From Kribbella amoyensis (GTDB taxonomy: Bacteria; Actinomycetota; Actinomycetes; Propionibacteriales; Kribbellaceae), in NCBI RefSeq assembly GCF_007828865.1, contig NZ_VIVK01000001.1, positions 3,658,001 through 3,722,000 on the forward strand: a DNA stretch of 64,000 bases, written 5' to 3'. Of the stretch, positions 1 through 8,155 are shown in pieces. The position numbers were made by a program, and so were the translations under genes. The notes under the pieces are model-generated. The model had not been told where the DNA came from. It was given only the letters and a program-made list of their open reading frames with translations, and searched no databases. The first letter of the stretch is position 1. Every line of letters begins with the position of its first letter.

Positions 1-1
1 C

Positions 2-343
2 TGGACGCCTTTCACCTCGGTGGTCGCCGACCTGATCGACGGGGTCAGCGAGGTGCACGGGCACGCGGGCGAGGCCGAGACCGCGCAGATGTTGTACCTC
101 GCGCCCGACCTGGTCCAGGTCGACCGCCTGGAGCCGGGCGCGACCACGCTCGACGAACTCGGACCCGTCGCCCGGCTGGCTCGCCGGGCCGGTGGGCCGC
201 GGGTGTCGGTCGGGTTCGATGTGTACCACAAGCGTGGCGTGCTGGGAGATCCCCGGATCGCCACCGCTGAGCAGGGCCGTCTGCTGGTGGAGACGGCCGC
301 CGACCGGATCGCCGACTTCGCCGAGGAGCTGCTCTCGGCCTGA
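2..343 (+). CDS. Creatininase-family amidohydrolase, C-terminal part (cut by window edge)
   Basis: Only the last 113 codons lie in the window; the frame is open to base 2, so the gene starts upstream. The stretch VHGHAGEAETAQML matches the metal-site region of the creatininase/creatinine amidohydrolase family, where a His-Ala-Gly-Glu-x-Glu-Thr segment supplies ligands for the zinc/manganese site. Family members are cytoplasmic metal-dependent amidohydrolases acting on creatinine, formamides or formamide intermediates such as MftE in mycofactocin maturation. The substrate cannot be told from this piece. The next gene encodes a secreted esterase after a 128-base gap, so no operon link is evident. 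The visible end is a normal TGA stop at 341-343. Confidence 0.75.
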   Translation, partial: WTPFTSVVADLIDGVSEVHGHAGEAETAQMLYLAPDLVQVDRLEPGATTLDELGPVARLARRAGGPRVSVGFDVYHKRGVLGDPRIATAEQGRLLVETAADRIADFAEELLSA

Positions 344-471
344 GCGCGTGACCCGACGCCGCTCCAGGCGCCGTTCACGAGACGCCATCCCCCCGATCGC
401 TGGGACGTGCCGGTCACGTCCCAGGCGCGAGCCTGCCCGCCCGCAGGCCGCCGGCCCGAGGAGGCCCCCTG

Positions 472-1524
472 ATGAGACTCCACCGCTTTGCCGTCGCCGG
501 GCTGGTGACGGCCGGCCTGGTGACCGCCGTCACCGGCGCCCCGCCGCTGACCCCGGCCGCCGCCCACGCAACCACCGACCAAACGGCCGCCGACCACGCA
601 ACCACCGAACAAACGGCCGCCGACCAAGCGACCGCGGGCCAAACGGTCGCTGTCCCCGCGACCGCAAGCAACCCGACCGCCGCGGCCGCTCGGAGTGGGG
701 GCTGTGGGCAACAGAGTTCGCAACGACCGGGGACGGGGGCCGACTATCAGCTGGTCAGTGGCGGCCTGACCCGGACGTACCGGCTGCATCTGCCGTCCGG
801 GTACGACGAGACCAAGCCGAAGTCGCTGATCGTCGTGTACCACGGTCGCGGCAAGACCGGTGAGTTCACCGAGGCGTTCTCGGAGGTGTCGAAGCTGGAC
901 GCGATCGTTGCCTACCCCAACGGTGTCGTCGGGGACGAGGACAAGCAGGCCTGGCAGGGTGCGCCGTACGCGAAGGACGGCGTGGACGACGTGAAGTTCA
1001 CCGCGGACCTGCTCGACAAGCTCGAGGCCGGGTTCTGCGTGGACCGGGACGCGGTGTACGCGACCGGGAAGTCCAACGGTGCCGGGTTCACCGGGATCCT
1101 CGCGTGCACGATGGCCGACCGGTTCGCCGCGATCGCGCCGGTCGCCGGGGCGTACTACCAGCAGGGCACCCGGTGCGCGCCGAGTCGCCCGGTCCCGGTG
1201 CTCGCGATCCACGGTACCGGGGACACGACGATCCCGTACGGCGGTGACGGGCAACGTGATCTGCCGAGCGTGCAGACGTGGGTCCGCGACTGGTCCGTCC
1301 GCGACCACTGCAACCCGGAGCCGAAGTACACCCAGCAAGGCGATGACGTGCTGACCGCTACGTACAAGGGCTGCCGCGCGGACGTCGTCCATGTCGCCGT
1401 GACCGACGGCGGGCACACGTGGCCCGGGTCGGACGCGTCGTCGGGTCCTGGCTACGTCACGCAGACGTTCGAGGCGCACGAGCTGATCGGCGCCTTCTTC
1501 CGCTCGCACAAGTTGAGGCACTGA
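472..1524 (+). CDS. Secreted alpha/beta-hydrolase esterase (PHB depolymerase/feruloyl esterase LpqC-like)
   Basis: A 350-residue protein with an N-terminal signal peptide (Arg at 2 and 5, then a hydrophobic Ala/Val/Leu stretch to about residue 30). It is followed by a low-complexity Ala/Thr linker (about 32-68) containing near-repeats of the pattern TAADxATxxQ. The catalytic domain begins near residue 85. The nucleophile elbow is GKSNGAG (GxSxG), the acid is probably Asp in IHGTGDTTIPY, and the His is in GGHTWPG. This is the arrangement of the polyhydroxybutyrate depolymerase/feruloyl esterase (LpqC) group, which cleaves esters outside the cell. A GGAGG ribosome site precedes the ATG. Its TGA is one base from the ATG of the AbgT-type transporter, so the two are probably co-transcribed. 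Exact ester substrate unknown. Confidence 0.8.
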   Translation: MRLHRFAVAGLVTAGLVTAVTGAPPLTPAAAHATTDQTAADHATTEQTAADQATAGQTVAVPATASNPTAAAARSGGCGQQSSQRPGTGADYQLVSGGLTRTYRLHLPSGYDETKPKSLIVVYHGRGKTGEFTEAFSEVSKLDAIVAYPNGVVGDEDKQAWQGAPYAKDGVDDVKFTADLLDKLEAGFCVDRDAVYATGKSNGAGFTGILACTMADRFAAIAPVAGAYYQQGTRCAPSRPVPVLAIHGTGDTTIPYGGDGQRDLPSVQTWVRDWSVRDHCNPEPKYTQQGDDVLTATYKGCRADVVHVAVTDGGHTWPGSDASSGPGYVTQTFEAHELIGAFFRSHKLRH

Positions 1525-1525
1525 C

Positions 1526-3064
1526 ATGACGAGCACAGTGACGCAGCCGAAGGACCAGTTGCCGCGGATCGTCCGGGCGATGGGCGTGATCGAGCGGGTC
1601 GGGAACGCGTTGCCGCATCCGTTCTGGTTGTTCTGGATCCTGTCGGCGATCCTCGCGGTGGTCAGCTGGATCCTGGCCACGCTGGACGTCTCGGTGGTCT
1701 CGCCGAAGGACGGCAAGACGGTCGCGGTCCAGAACCTGCTGTCCGGCGACGGCCTGCAGATGGCAGTCTCCACCGCGATCTCGAACTTCGCCGAGTTCCC
1801 GCCGATGGCCACCATCGTGGTGGTGATCATGGGCGTCGCGCTGGCCGAGCGGACCGGGTTCCTGCAGGCGTTGATGAAGGTCAGCGTGTCCCGGGTGCCG
1901 ACCTCGATGGTGGTGTTCGCGGTCGCGTTCGCCGGCACGATGGCGCACGTCGCGTCGGCCGCGGCGTACATCATCCTGGTCCCGCTCGGCGGACTCGCGT
2001 TCCGCGCGGTCGGCCGGTCGCCGATCCTCGGCATCGTGGTCGCGTACACCGCGATCGCATCCGGTTACGACGCCAGCCCGATCCCGACGCCGAACGACGC
2101 GATCTTCGCCGGGATCACCGAGGCGGCCGCCAAGACCGTGGATCCAGGCGCGTCGGTGTCGCCGCTGTCGAACTGGTTCTTCAACATCGCGTCGTCGGTG
2201 CTGCTGGCGCTGGTGATCACGCTGGTGACGAAGCTGGTGCTGAGCAAGCGGACCGACCTCGACGCCGATCCGGACGCGCCCGGCGACGATCCCGACGCGC
2301 TGCGGTTGTCGGCGCGGGAGCGGACCGGGTTGCTCAGGGCAACCATTGTGTTCGCGGCCGTGGCGATCGCGATCGTCGCCGCGCTGATCCCGTCCAGCTC
2401 CCCGTTGCGCGGTGAGAACGGCAGCATCGTCGAATCGCCCTTCCTGGACGGGATCGCGATGGTGGTCGCGGTGTTGTTCGGCCTCGTCGGGATCGCGTAC
2501 GGCGTGACGGTCGGGGTGATCGAGCAGGCCGGTGACGTGCCGAAGCTGATGGCCGAGGGGATCAAGCAGATGGCGCCGGTACTGGTGCTGTTCTTCGCGA
2601 TCGCGCAGTTCCTGGCGTACTTCGACTGGAGCAACATCGGCGACCTGCTGTCGGCCGAGTCGGCCCGGGTACTGGGTGATCTCGGCGCGCCGACGGTGGT
2701 GATCTTCCTCGGCATCCTGGTGCTGCTGACGCTGATCAACGTGCTGGTGACGAGCGGCTCGGCGATGTGGTCGCTGACCGCGCCGATCCTGGTCCCGATG
2801 ATGCTGCTGCTGAACGTACCGGCCGAGACGACGCAGGCGCTGTTCCGGATCGCCGACTCGGGGTCGACCGCGATCACGCCGATGAGCCCGTACTTCGTGA
2901 TGGCGCTCGGCTTCCTGCAGCGCTACAGCAAGGACGCCGGTGTCGGCACCCTCGCGTCGTACACCGTGCCGCTGGCGATCGCGATGACGATCGCGTGGAC
3001 CCTGCTCTTCCTGGCCTGGTGGGCGCTCGGCATCCCCCTCGGCCCGGGCGCGCCGGTCAGGTAG
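1526..3064 (+). CDS. AbgT-family transporter
   Basis: A 512-residue integral membrane protein with about 11-13 hydrophobic segments and family-typical length. The N-terminus (a short cytoplasmic tail, then IERVGNALPHPFWLFWIL) and the later SGYDASPIPTPNDAI and SGSAMWSLTAPILVPM segments are hallmarks of the AbgT/MtrF family. These proteins move p-aminobenzoyl-glutamate or export sulfonamide-like p-aminobenzoate compounds using the proton gradient. It starts one base after the secreted esterase stop, which suggests that a product of that esterase, or an aromatic acid released by it, might be the cargo; that link is inference. An inverted repeat at 3160-3189 lies about 95 bases after its stop. 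Confidence 0.88.
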   Translation: MTSTVTQPKDQLPRIVRAMGVIERVGNALPHPFWLFWILSAILAVVSWILATLDVSVVSPKDGKTVAVQNLLSGDGLQMAVSTAISNFAEFPPMATIVVVIMGVALAERTGFLQALMKVSVSRVPTSMVVFAVAFAGTMAHVASAAAYIILVPLGGLAFRAVGRSPILGIVVAYTAIASGYDASPIPTPNDAIFAGITEAAAKTVDPGASVSPLSNWFFNIASSVLLALVITLVTKLVLSKRTDLDADPDAPGDDPDALRLSARERTGLLRATIVFAAVAIAIVAALIPSSSPLRGENGSIVESPFLDGIAMVVAVLFGLVGIAYGVTVGVIEQAGDVPKLMAEGIKQMAPVLVLFFAIAQFLAYFDWSNIGDLLSAESARVLGDLGAPTVVIFLGILVLLTLINVLVTSGSAMWSLTAPILVPMMLLLNVPAETTQALFRIADSGSTAITPMSPYFVMALGFLQRYSKDAGVGTLASYTVPLAIAMTIAWTLLFLAWWALGIPLGPGAPVR

Positions 3065-3159
3065 AAGCGTTCGCATCGCCCGCAAGTTGGTACAGGCGGG
3101 AGTGGTGCCGAACGTCGTCGGACCGAATCACCAGCTCGCGCAGGACTCCATGCAAGCCG

Positions 3160-3189
3160 CCGGCCTTCTACCTCACCGAAGAAGGCCGG
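3160..3189. terminator. Hairpin between convergent abgT-type gene and pncA
   Basis: Perfect 10-bp arms CCGGCCTTCT (3160-3169) and AGAAGGCCGG (3180-3189) around a 10-base loop, lying between two genes that face each other. There is no long T run. Serves plausibly as a two-way terminator, as GC-rich actinobacterial hairpins often do. Confidence 0.6.
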
Positions 3190-3201
3190 GCCGACGGTGG
3201 C

Positions 3202-3777
3202 TCAGGTGAGCGTGACGCCCGCGGTCCGGAGGTCGATGAGGGTCTGTTCGGTGCTGGCCGGTGCCACCCCAGCGGTGAGGCCGGTCAGTACCGTCGTCCG
3301 GAAGCCCGCGGTTCGTGCGTCGAGGGCGGTGGCCCGGACGCAGTAGTCGGTGGCGATGCCGCAGACGTCCACGTCGGTCACCTCCTTCTCCCGGAGCCAG
3401 TCCACCAGCGCGTGGCCGTCGTGGGACTTCCCCTCGAAGCCGGAGTACGCCGCGGCGTACTCGCCCTTGTCGAAGATCGCGTCGAACGGCTGCGGGTCGA
3501 GGTTCGGGTGGAAGCTGACCCCGTCGGTACCGACCACGCAGTGCCGTGGCCAGGAGTCCACGAAGTCGGGCTGCTCGGAGAAGTGGGTGCCGGGATCGAT
3601 GTGATGGTCCCGGGTCGCGACGACGTAGGCGTACTGCTTGTCCGGCGGATCCGCCTCGTACCACTTGTGCAGCAGCTGCCCGATCCGGAACGCGACATCC
3701 GCCCCGCCCGCGACAGCGAGACTCCCGCCCTCGCAGAAGTCGTTCTGCACGTCCACCACGATCAGGGCCCGCGTCAT
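3202..3777 (-). CDS. pncA: Nicotinamidase (isochorismatase-like cysteine hydrolase)
   Basis: A 191-residue cytoplasmic enzyme that deamidates nicotinamide to nicotinate for NAD salvage; it may also hydrolyse pyrazinamide, as family members do. The catalytic triad is visible: Asp9 (VDVQNDF), Lys104 (FDKGEY) and Cys146 (ATDYCV). The metal ligands Asp57, His59, His65 and His79 sit at exactly the spacing of M. tuberculosis PncA (49/51/57/71). The ATG at 3777 is chosen because an AGGAG site sits just upstream and the conserved N-terminus starts there; a longer reading frame to 3882 has no support. The product, nicotinate, is the substrate of the phosphoribosyltransferase encoded at 18608-19951, so both salvage steps are in the window but in separate units. 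Confidence 0.93.
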   Translation of the reverse strand: MTRALIVVDVQNDFCEGGSLAVAGGADVAFRIGQLLHKWYEADPPDKQYAYVVATRDHHIDPGTHFSEQPDFVDSWPRHCVVGTDGVSFHPNLDPQPFDAIFDKGEYAAAYSGFEGKSHDGHALVDWLREKEVTDVDVCGIATDYCVRATALDARTAGFRTTVLTGLTAGVAPASTEQTLIDLRTAGVTLT

Positions 3778-4035
3778 CTCCGAACTCCTCTCTCCTGCTC
3801 CCCACGGTACAAGCCGCGTCGGCCATCGGTGCGGAGGGCGCCCGGAGCGCCACCGCGGAGAACCACCGCTGGGAACCGCCACAGAGAGCTAACCACCGAG
3901 CGCCACGACGCCCCGCTCGGTGACGGGCCCCTCTAATGCCACCGGCGGCTCGTCGAGGTGTCCCGGAGCGTGTCGGCGGCGCAGTGGAGGTCGCCTTTGG
4001 AGACGGGAGTCGTGGCGAGGTCGCGTTGTGCGGCT

Positions 4036-5013
4036 TCAGTCGGGGAGCGGGTCGGTGGGGTGAGGGCTCTGAGGTGGGACGGCTAGTGGTGGCAGGGCGG
4101 TACGGATCTGGTCGCGGGTCGGTTCCAGCCAGGGTGGGAGTTTCAGGGAGCGGCCGAGTTCGAGGAGGGGTTCGTCGATGGTGAAGCCGGGGGCGTCGGT
4201 GGCGATCTCGAGGAGCACGCCGCCTGGTTCGCGGAAGTAGATCGAGGTGAAGTACTGGCGGTCGATGATCTCGGTGACCTCCAGCCCGGCGTCGAGCAGT
4301 TCCTGCCGCCAGCGGGCTTGGGTCTCGCCGTCGGGCGCCCGGAATGCGACGTGGTGGACGGTACCGCCCGCCTGCCGGCCAGGAAGGTCCATCGCCGCGG
4401 CGACGTCGACGACCGTCCCGGGCGAGTCGCCGTGCATCGTGAGCCGGACCCGGTCGCCGTCCTCGGTACCGAGCCGCATGCCGAGCATTCCGGTCAGCAA
4501 GTCCGCGGTCGGTTCGAGCTGCTGTTCCGACATCGTGATCGCGTGCAGGCCACGGATCGCCTGGTCCGCGCCGATCCCCGCGGCGCCGTCCCAGCCGGAT
4601 CGGGCGTCGCCGTCGGCTGCGACGAGTTCGATCACCAGGCCGTCGGGATCGCGGAAGGTGAGCACCGCCTCCGCCGACCGGTCCACCGGCGCCTCGGTCG
4701 CGACCCCGAGTCCGGTCAGCCGCTGCTGCCACCACCCGAGCGCCTCGGGCGGGATGCTGAACGCGGTCGCGGTGGCGAGTCCGGTGCCCTGTTCGCCGGC
4801 TGGGACCTCGGGCCAGGGGAAGAACGTCAGCAACGTCGCGGGCCGGCCGGATTCGTCGCCGTAATACAGGTGATAGGTGTCCGGGCGATCGAAGTTGACC
4901 GTCTGCTTGACCAGACGGAGCCCGAGAACGGTGGTGTAGAAGTCCACGTTCCGCTGCGGATCCGTAGCGATCGCGGTGACATGGTGCAGGCCGTGCGGGG
5001 CAATCGAGCTCAT
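4036..5013 (-). CDS. Ring-cleaving dioxygenase, double-VOC (glyoxalase superfamily)
   Basis: A 325-residue protein with two vicinal-oxygen-chelate halves. It starts HGLHHVTAIATDPQRNVDFY, typical of the MhqO/LinE/PcpA-like hydroquinone dioxygenase group. Metal-binding His occurs in LHHVTA near the N-terminus and in VHHVAFR in the second half, with the Glu ligand in YFREPGGVLLEIATD. Relatives use Fe(II) and O2 to open hydroquinone-type rings and help detoxify quinones. The ATG at 5013 has a strong GGAGGGAGG site. It is downstream of, and in the same orientation as, the CGNR regulator gene (113 bases apart), so it is a likely target of that regulator. In other bacteria mhqO-type genes are induced by quinones; whether that holds here cannot be read from the DNA. 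Confidence 0.85.
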   Translation of the reverse strand: MSSIAPHGLHHVTAIATDPQRNVDFYTTVLGLRLVKQTVNFDRPDTYHLYYGDESGRPATLLTFFPWPEVPAGEQGTGLATATAFSIPPEALGWWQQRLTGLGVATEAPVDRSAEAVLTFRDPDGLVIELVAADGDARSGWDGAAGIGADQAIRGLHAITMSEQQLEPTADLLTGMLGMRLGTEDGDRVRLTMHGDSPGTVVDVAAAMDLPGRQAGGTVHHVAFRAPDGETQARWRQELLDAGLEVTEIIDRQYFTSIYFREPGGVLLEIATDAPGFTIDEPLLELGRSLKLPPWLEPTRDQIRTALPPLAVPPQSPHPTDPLPD

Positions 5014-5126
5014 CACCCCTCCCTCCAGTTCCTGCCAGCATGCCCCGAACCCCCGCCGCATGCGAGCGCCCGCGTACCCCGTGCCGCGTCGGATGCCCGT
5101 CGGGTGCGGCGGCTGGAGCGAGTGGG

Positions 5127-5696
5127 TTACGGGCGCGGGGAGAGCGGGCGGGTCTGGTCCTTCTTGCGGGCGCGGTAGGCCTTGGCCTTCATCTTGTTGC
5201 CGCAGGTTTCCATGGCGCACCACTCGCGCCGGCCGCCGCGGGAGCGGTCGAGGTACACCTGGGTGCACTCCGGGCGGCCGCATTCCTTCAGCAGGTCGGC
5301 GTCGGAGCCGCCGAGGATGGTGATCGCGTCGCGGGCGATCGTCGACAACGCCTGGTCCGCGGTCGCCTCGATCCGGTGGCCGGTGCGGGTCAGTTGGGGG
5401 ATCGCGGCGGGGGAGCGCGCGGCCGTGTTCACCACCGCGAGGGAGAGCTCGTCGTACGGCTCCTGGTGCAGGCGGGACCAGATCAGCGCGTAGATCGCCT
5501 CGCGCAACGTCACCGCCTTCGCGACGTCGGGCGGTACGCACGTGGTCTCGGTGCCGACGACGACGCCGGATTCGCGGAACCACGCCTGCAGGCTCTCCGG
5601 CGAGCCGAGTTTCTCCAGCGGTGCCGCGTTGCGCCTCGCCCGCAAGGTGCCGACGAAGTCGAGAGCGGTGTTGCCACAAGGAAATCGATGCTCCAC
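5127..5696 (-). CDS. CGNR zinc-finger transcriptional regulator (ABATE domain)
   Basis: A 189-residue protein with an N-terminal ABATE domain (starting around FPCGNTALDFVGTL) and a C-terminal CGNR zinc finger (CGRPECTQVYLDRSRGG, then WCAMETCGN), in which paired Cys residues bind zinc and a basic tail contacts DNA. Such proteins are predicted stress- or ligand-responsive regulators. I chose the GTG at 5696 because the conserved domain begins a few residues later, there is no Shine-Dalgarno, and a CAAACT -10-like hexamer ends 7 bases before it. The alternative GTG at 5741 would translate through a dyad. Two identical dyads (5696-5718 and 5736-5758) cover the promoter, which suggests autoregulation. 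The probable target is the ring-cleaving dioxygenase downstream. Confidence 0.85.
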   Translation of the reverse strand: MEHRFPCGNTALDFVGTLRARRNAAPLEKLGSPESLQAWFRESGVVVGTETTCVPPDVAKAVTLREAIYALIWSRLHQEPYDELSLAVVNTAARSPAAIPQLTRTGHRIEATADQALSTIARDAITILGGSDADLLKECGRPECTQVYLDRSRGGRREWCAMETCGNKMKAKAYRARKKDQTRPLSPRP

Positions 5697-5718
5697 GTCA
5701 CCAGTTTGACGGGTGACG
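5696..5718. promoter_or_regulatory. Dyad operator 1 at the CGNR gene start
   Basis: Perfect 7-bp arms CGTCACC and GGTGACG around a 9-base spacer, ending exactly on the proposed GTG start. On the minus strand a TTGCAC -35-like box (near 5730) and CAAACT (5708-5703) are spaced 17 bases apart, so this dyad overlies the -10 region and would block transcription when bound. Confidence 0.75.
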
Positions 5719-5735
5719 TGAATGAGTGCAAGGAT

Positions 5736-5758
5736 CGTCACCAGTCAGACCGGTGACG
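5736..5758. promoter_or_regulatory. Dyad operator 2, same arms, 40 bases upstream
   Basis: The same CGTCACC / GGTGACG arms with the same 9-base spacer and a related centre (AGTCAGACC against AGTTTGACG). The two centres are 40 bases apart, about four helical turns, so both lie on nearly the same DNA face, as expected for cooperative binding. Confidence 0.75.
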
Positions 5759-5815
5759 CTAGACGCCGGACGGCGCGGCGGATCGGCCGCGAGTTCACGA
5801 GACCGGGAGGGGTCG

Positions 5816-5950
5816 ATGATCACCACCGAGCAGGGCGGGTTGGTGCGTGCCGCCGCCTCACGCGGGTACGAGCAGAACCCGCCGGCGACGTCCTACGCCC
5901 CGACGGACTTGCCTTGTTGGCCGACCCGCAGGTACTCCCAGCCGGGCTGA
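5816..5950 (+). CDS. Small ORF, 44 residues, unknown
   Basis: I do not recognise this product. It begins MITTEQGGLVRAAASRG and ends PTRRYSQPG, with one Cys and several aromatic and Pro residues in the second half. Support for coding is a strong ribosome site (GGGAGGGG ending 3 bases before the ATG) and about 85 percent G/C at third codon positions. It is divergent from the CGNR gene and shares the two-dyad control region. A TTGACG box (5706) and AAGGAT (5730) could form its promoter. It may be a real small protein or the start of a lost gene. The next 90 bases to the MatC stop show nothing I can name. Confidence 0.4.
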   Translation: MITTEQGGLVRAAASRGYEQNPPATSYAPTDLPCWPTRRYSQPG

Positions 5951-6041
5951 CCGCGACGACACCCAGATCGCCAGCGGGATCCAGGTCTTCCGGCAGGGCT
6001 GGGGCTGGGGCTGCGAGCTGCGAGATTGGCGGGCTGGGGCG

Positions 6042-7361
6042 TTACCAGCCGGGGAGTACCAGGGCCGTCCAGACGAGGAGGGGGCCCGCGGCGACGACTA
6101 TGGCGCTGTAGGTGAGGATCTGCCGGTAGTACGTGGGTTCTTCGATGGTTTCCGGTTTGTTGGCCAGCATCAGGGCGCCGTTGGTGGAGAAGGGGCTGAC
6201 GTCGACGATGGTCGAGGCGATCGCGAGCGCCGCGACGAAGAGGCCCGCGCTGATGCCGCCGGTGGCGATCAGGGGGACGGCGATCGGGATGATCACCGGC
6301 AGCAGTGCCGTCGACGACGCGAACGCCGAGACGACGCCGCCCACGTAGCAGAGGATCAGGGCGCCGATCGCGGCCGCGCCGAGACCGGCGGCCCAGTTGC
6401 CGACGAATTCCGGTGAGCCTGCTTCGGTCAGGATCGCGGCGTACGTGCTCACGCCGGCGACCAGGAGCACGGTCGGCCAGGCGATCTGCCGGACCGCGTC
6501 CTTGTGTTCCTTCGGGGCCAGGGTCGCCAGGAGGACCGCGGCTGTGATCGAGACGAAGCCGATGTTCTTGTCGAACACCAGCGCGACCACCGCGACCCCG
6601 ACGAAGGCGACCAGGGTGAGCAACTGGTCCCGGCGTACGCCGAGCGCCTGGGTACCGGTCCGCGGTGACGCGCCGAGGCCGCGAGCCGGTACGGTCGCGC
6701 CGCCGCGGTGCAGGTCCTCGGCCAGTTGCTCCGGGTCGTCCGGGTCGATCCGCTCGGCCATCAGTCGGCGGCCGCCGAGCACTACGAACAGGACGGCCGC
6801 CAGCACCAGGTTGACGACCAGGCTGGACAGGAACACGACGAGCTCGCTCGACGGCAGGCCGTTCTGCTCCATCACCGAGTTCGTGATCGTGCCGTAGATG
6901 CTGATCGGCGAGAACCCGCCGCCCTGCGCGCCGTGCACGACGAACATACCCATCATCAACGGGTTGATCCGGTACCAACCGGCGAACCCGAGCGCGATCG
7001 GCCCGATGATCGCGCACGCCGCCGGACTGGCCGCGCCGATCGCGGTGAGCAGCGCCGTGACCGCGAACATCACCCACGGGATCAGCGCGACCCGCCCGCC
7101 GACGGCCCGGACCGCGGACGAGACGATGAGGTCCACGGTGCCGTTGTTCTTGGCGATCGCGAACAGGTACGTGACGCCGATCAAGGTCAGGATCAGGTCG
7201 CCGCTGACGCCGCCGAGGATCTCCTTCTCGCTCAGGCCCAGCGAGAACATCCCGACCAGCCAGGCGGCGACGTACGCCAGCGCGCCCATGTTGATCGGCA
7301 GCAGGGTGCCCAGCACGAACAGCGCCACCAGCGCGAGAATCGCCACCCACTCCGGTCCCAT
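6042..7361 (-). CDS. MatC-type dicarboxylate/malonate carrier (SLC13-like)
   Basis: A 439-residue membrane protein with about 11-12 hydrophobic segments. The N-terminal half carries the MatC_N pattern (LPINMGALAYVAAWLVG, then DLILTLIGVTYLFAIAKNNG) of malonate/dicarboxylate carriers, and the C-terminal half (VDVSPFSTNGALMLANKP) is the second conserved substrate-site loop. A charged cytoplasmic loop (about residues 205-245) separates the halves. Starts at ATG 7361 behind GGAGG. It is divergent from a FadR-type GntR regulator across 89 bases that contain short dyads, so that regulator very likely controls it. A TTGACA hexamer at 7437-7432 on the minus strand is a good -35 candidate for this gene. 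Exact acid unknown. Confidence 0.85.
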   Translation of the reverse strand: MGPEWVAILALVALFVLGTLLPINMGALAYVAAWLVGMFSLGLSEKEILGGVSGDLILTLIGVTYLFAIAKNNGTVDLIVSSAVRAVGGRVALIPWVMFAVTALLTAIGAASPAACAIIGPIALGFAGWYRINPLMMGMFVVHGAQGGGFSPISIYGTITNSVMEQNGLPSSELVVFLSSLVVNLVLAAVLFVVLGGRRLMAERIDPDDPEQLAEDLHRGGATVPARGLGASPRTGTQALGVRRDQLLTLVAFVGVAVVALVFDKNIGFVSITAAVLLATLAPKEHKDAVRQIAWPTVLLVAGVSTYAAILTEAGSPEFVGNWAAGLGAAAIGALILCYVGGVVSAFASSTALLPVIIPIAVPLIATGGISAGLFVAALAIASTIVDVSPFSTNGALMLANKPETIEEPTYYRQILTYSAIVVAAGPLLVWTALVLPGW

Positions 7362-7450
7362 GACCGCCTCCGATGGTTGTGGCTTGAACCACGTCGGATC
7401 AGTGGCTCAGCCAATAGCTCACTCACCCACTTGTCAATACGCTGGATCCC
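7362..7450. promoter_or_regulatory. Divergent control region, MatC carrier / GntR regulator
   Basis: Contains TGGTT-N8-AACCA (7374-7391), resembling the TGGT/ACCA half-sites of FadR-subfamily operators, and a perfect 11-bp palindrome TGGCTCAGCCA (7403-7413). Minus-strand TTGACA at 7437-7432 could serve the carrier. On the plus strand TACGCT (7438-7443) lies 7 bases before the regulator ATG, predicting a leaderless regulator mRNA. Confidence 0.5.
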
Positions 7451-8155
7451 ATGGACTCGCCGCGCTTCCCCCGACCCGTACTGCGGACCCGCCTGTACGA
7501 GCAGGTCGCCGAGCAGATCACCGGATGGATCGCGGAGAACGGCCTGCGCGCCGGCGATCGGCTGCCGCCGGAGCGGGAGCTCGCGAGCCGGCTGGGTGTC
7601 AGCCGGGCCACGCTGAGCCAGGCCCTGGTCGCGCTCGAGGTGATCGGGGTCGTTATGGTCCGGCACGGCGACGGCACAGTACTCACCGATCGCGCGCGTA
7701 CTGCCCCCGTGATCGAGGCGATCCGGGCACACGCCGATCGGTTGCCCGAGATCATCGAGGCCCGGGACGCGTTGGAGTCCAAGCTCGCCGCGCTCGCGGC
7801 GGTCCGGCGGACGGACGCGGACCTGGCGACGATCCGGCTGACGCTGTCCGACATGGAGCGCGATCTCGCGGCCGGCGGCCGTGGGGTCGAGGCGGACGAA
7901 CGGTTCCACGCGGCGGTGACGGCGGCGGCGCGGTCGGACCTGCTCGCGCAGATGATGGCCGCGCTGCAAGACCTGATCCAGGAGACCAGGATCGAGTCGT
8001 TGTCGCAGCCGGGCCGGCCGGAGGAGTCGCTGGCCGGACATCGCCGGATCGCCGACGCGATCGCGGCCGGGGACGCGGCCGCCGCGTCGCGGGCGATGCA
8101 CGAGCACGTTCTGCTGGTGAGCGACGTCGCCGTCCTGCGCGAGCAGCAGTCGTGA
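7451..8155 (+). CDS. FadR-subfamily GntR transcriptional regulator
   Basis: A 234-residue regulator. The winged helix-turn-helix spans about residues 10-75 (LYEQVAEQITGWIAENGLRA, then LPPERELASRLGVSRATLSQAL), followed by an all-helical FCD ligand domain. FCD metal-site residues appear as Asp/His in EADERFHAAV and HRRIADAIAAGD, and His in MHEHVL. Members bind small carboxylic acids and usually repress an adjacent transporter or catabolic gene, here the divergent MatC carrier. No Shine-Dalgarno; a TACGCT hexamer 7 bases upstream supports a leaderless ATG start. Its TGA overlaps the GTG of the TauE/SafE gene (GTGA), so the two are translationally coupled. Confidence 0.88.
   Translation: MDSPRFPRPVLRTRLYEQVAEQITGWIAENGLRAGDRLPPERELASRLGVSRATLSQALVALEVIGVVMVRHGDGTVLTDRARTAPVIEAIRAHADRLPEIIEARDALESKLAALAAVRRTDADLATIRLTLSDMERDLAAGGRGVEADERFHAAVTAAARSDLLAQMMAALQDLIQETRIESLSQPGRPEESLAGHRRIADAIAAGDAAAASRAMHEHVLLVSDVAVLREQQS

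Noticed and set aside
1457..3085. Long antisense frame opposite the AbgT transporter
   Set aside because: His/Arg/Asp-rich translation typical of a high-GC shadow frame; the plus strand has a clear transporter.
3936..4184. 82-codon ORF after the pncA promoter region
   Set aside because: Gly/Arg-rich and overlaps the end of the dioxygenase gene; no ribosome site or recognisable motif.
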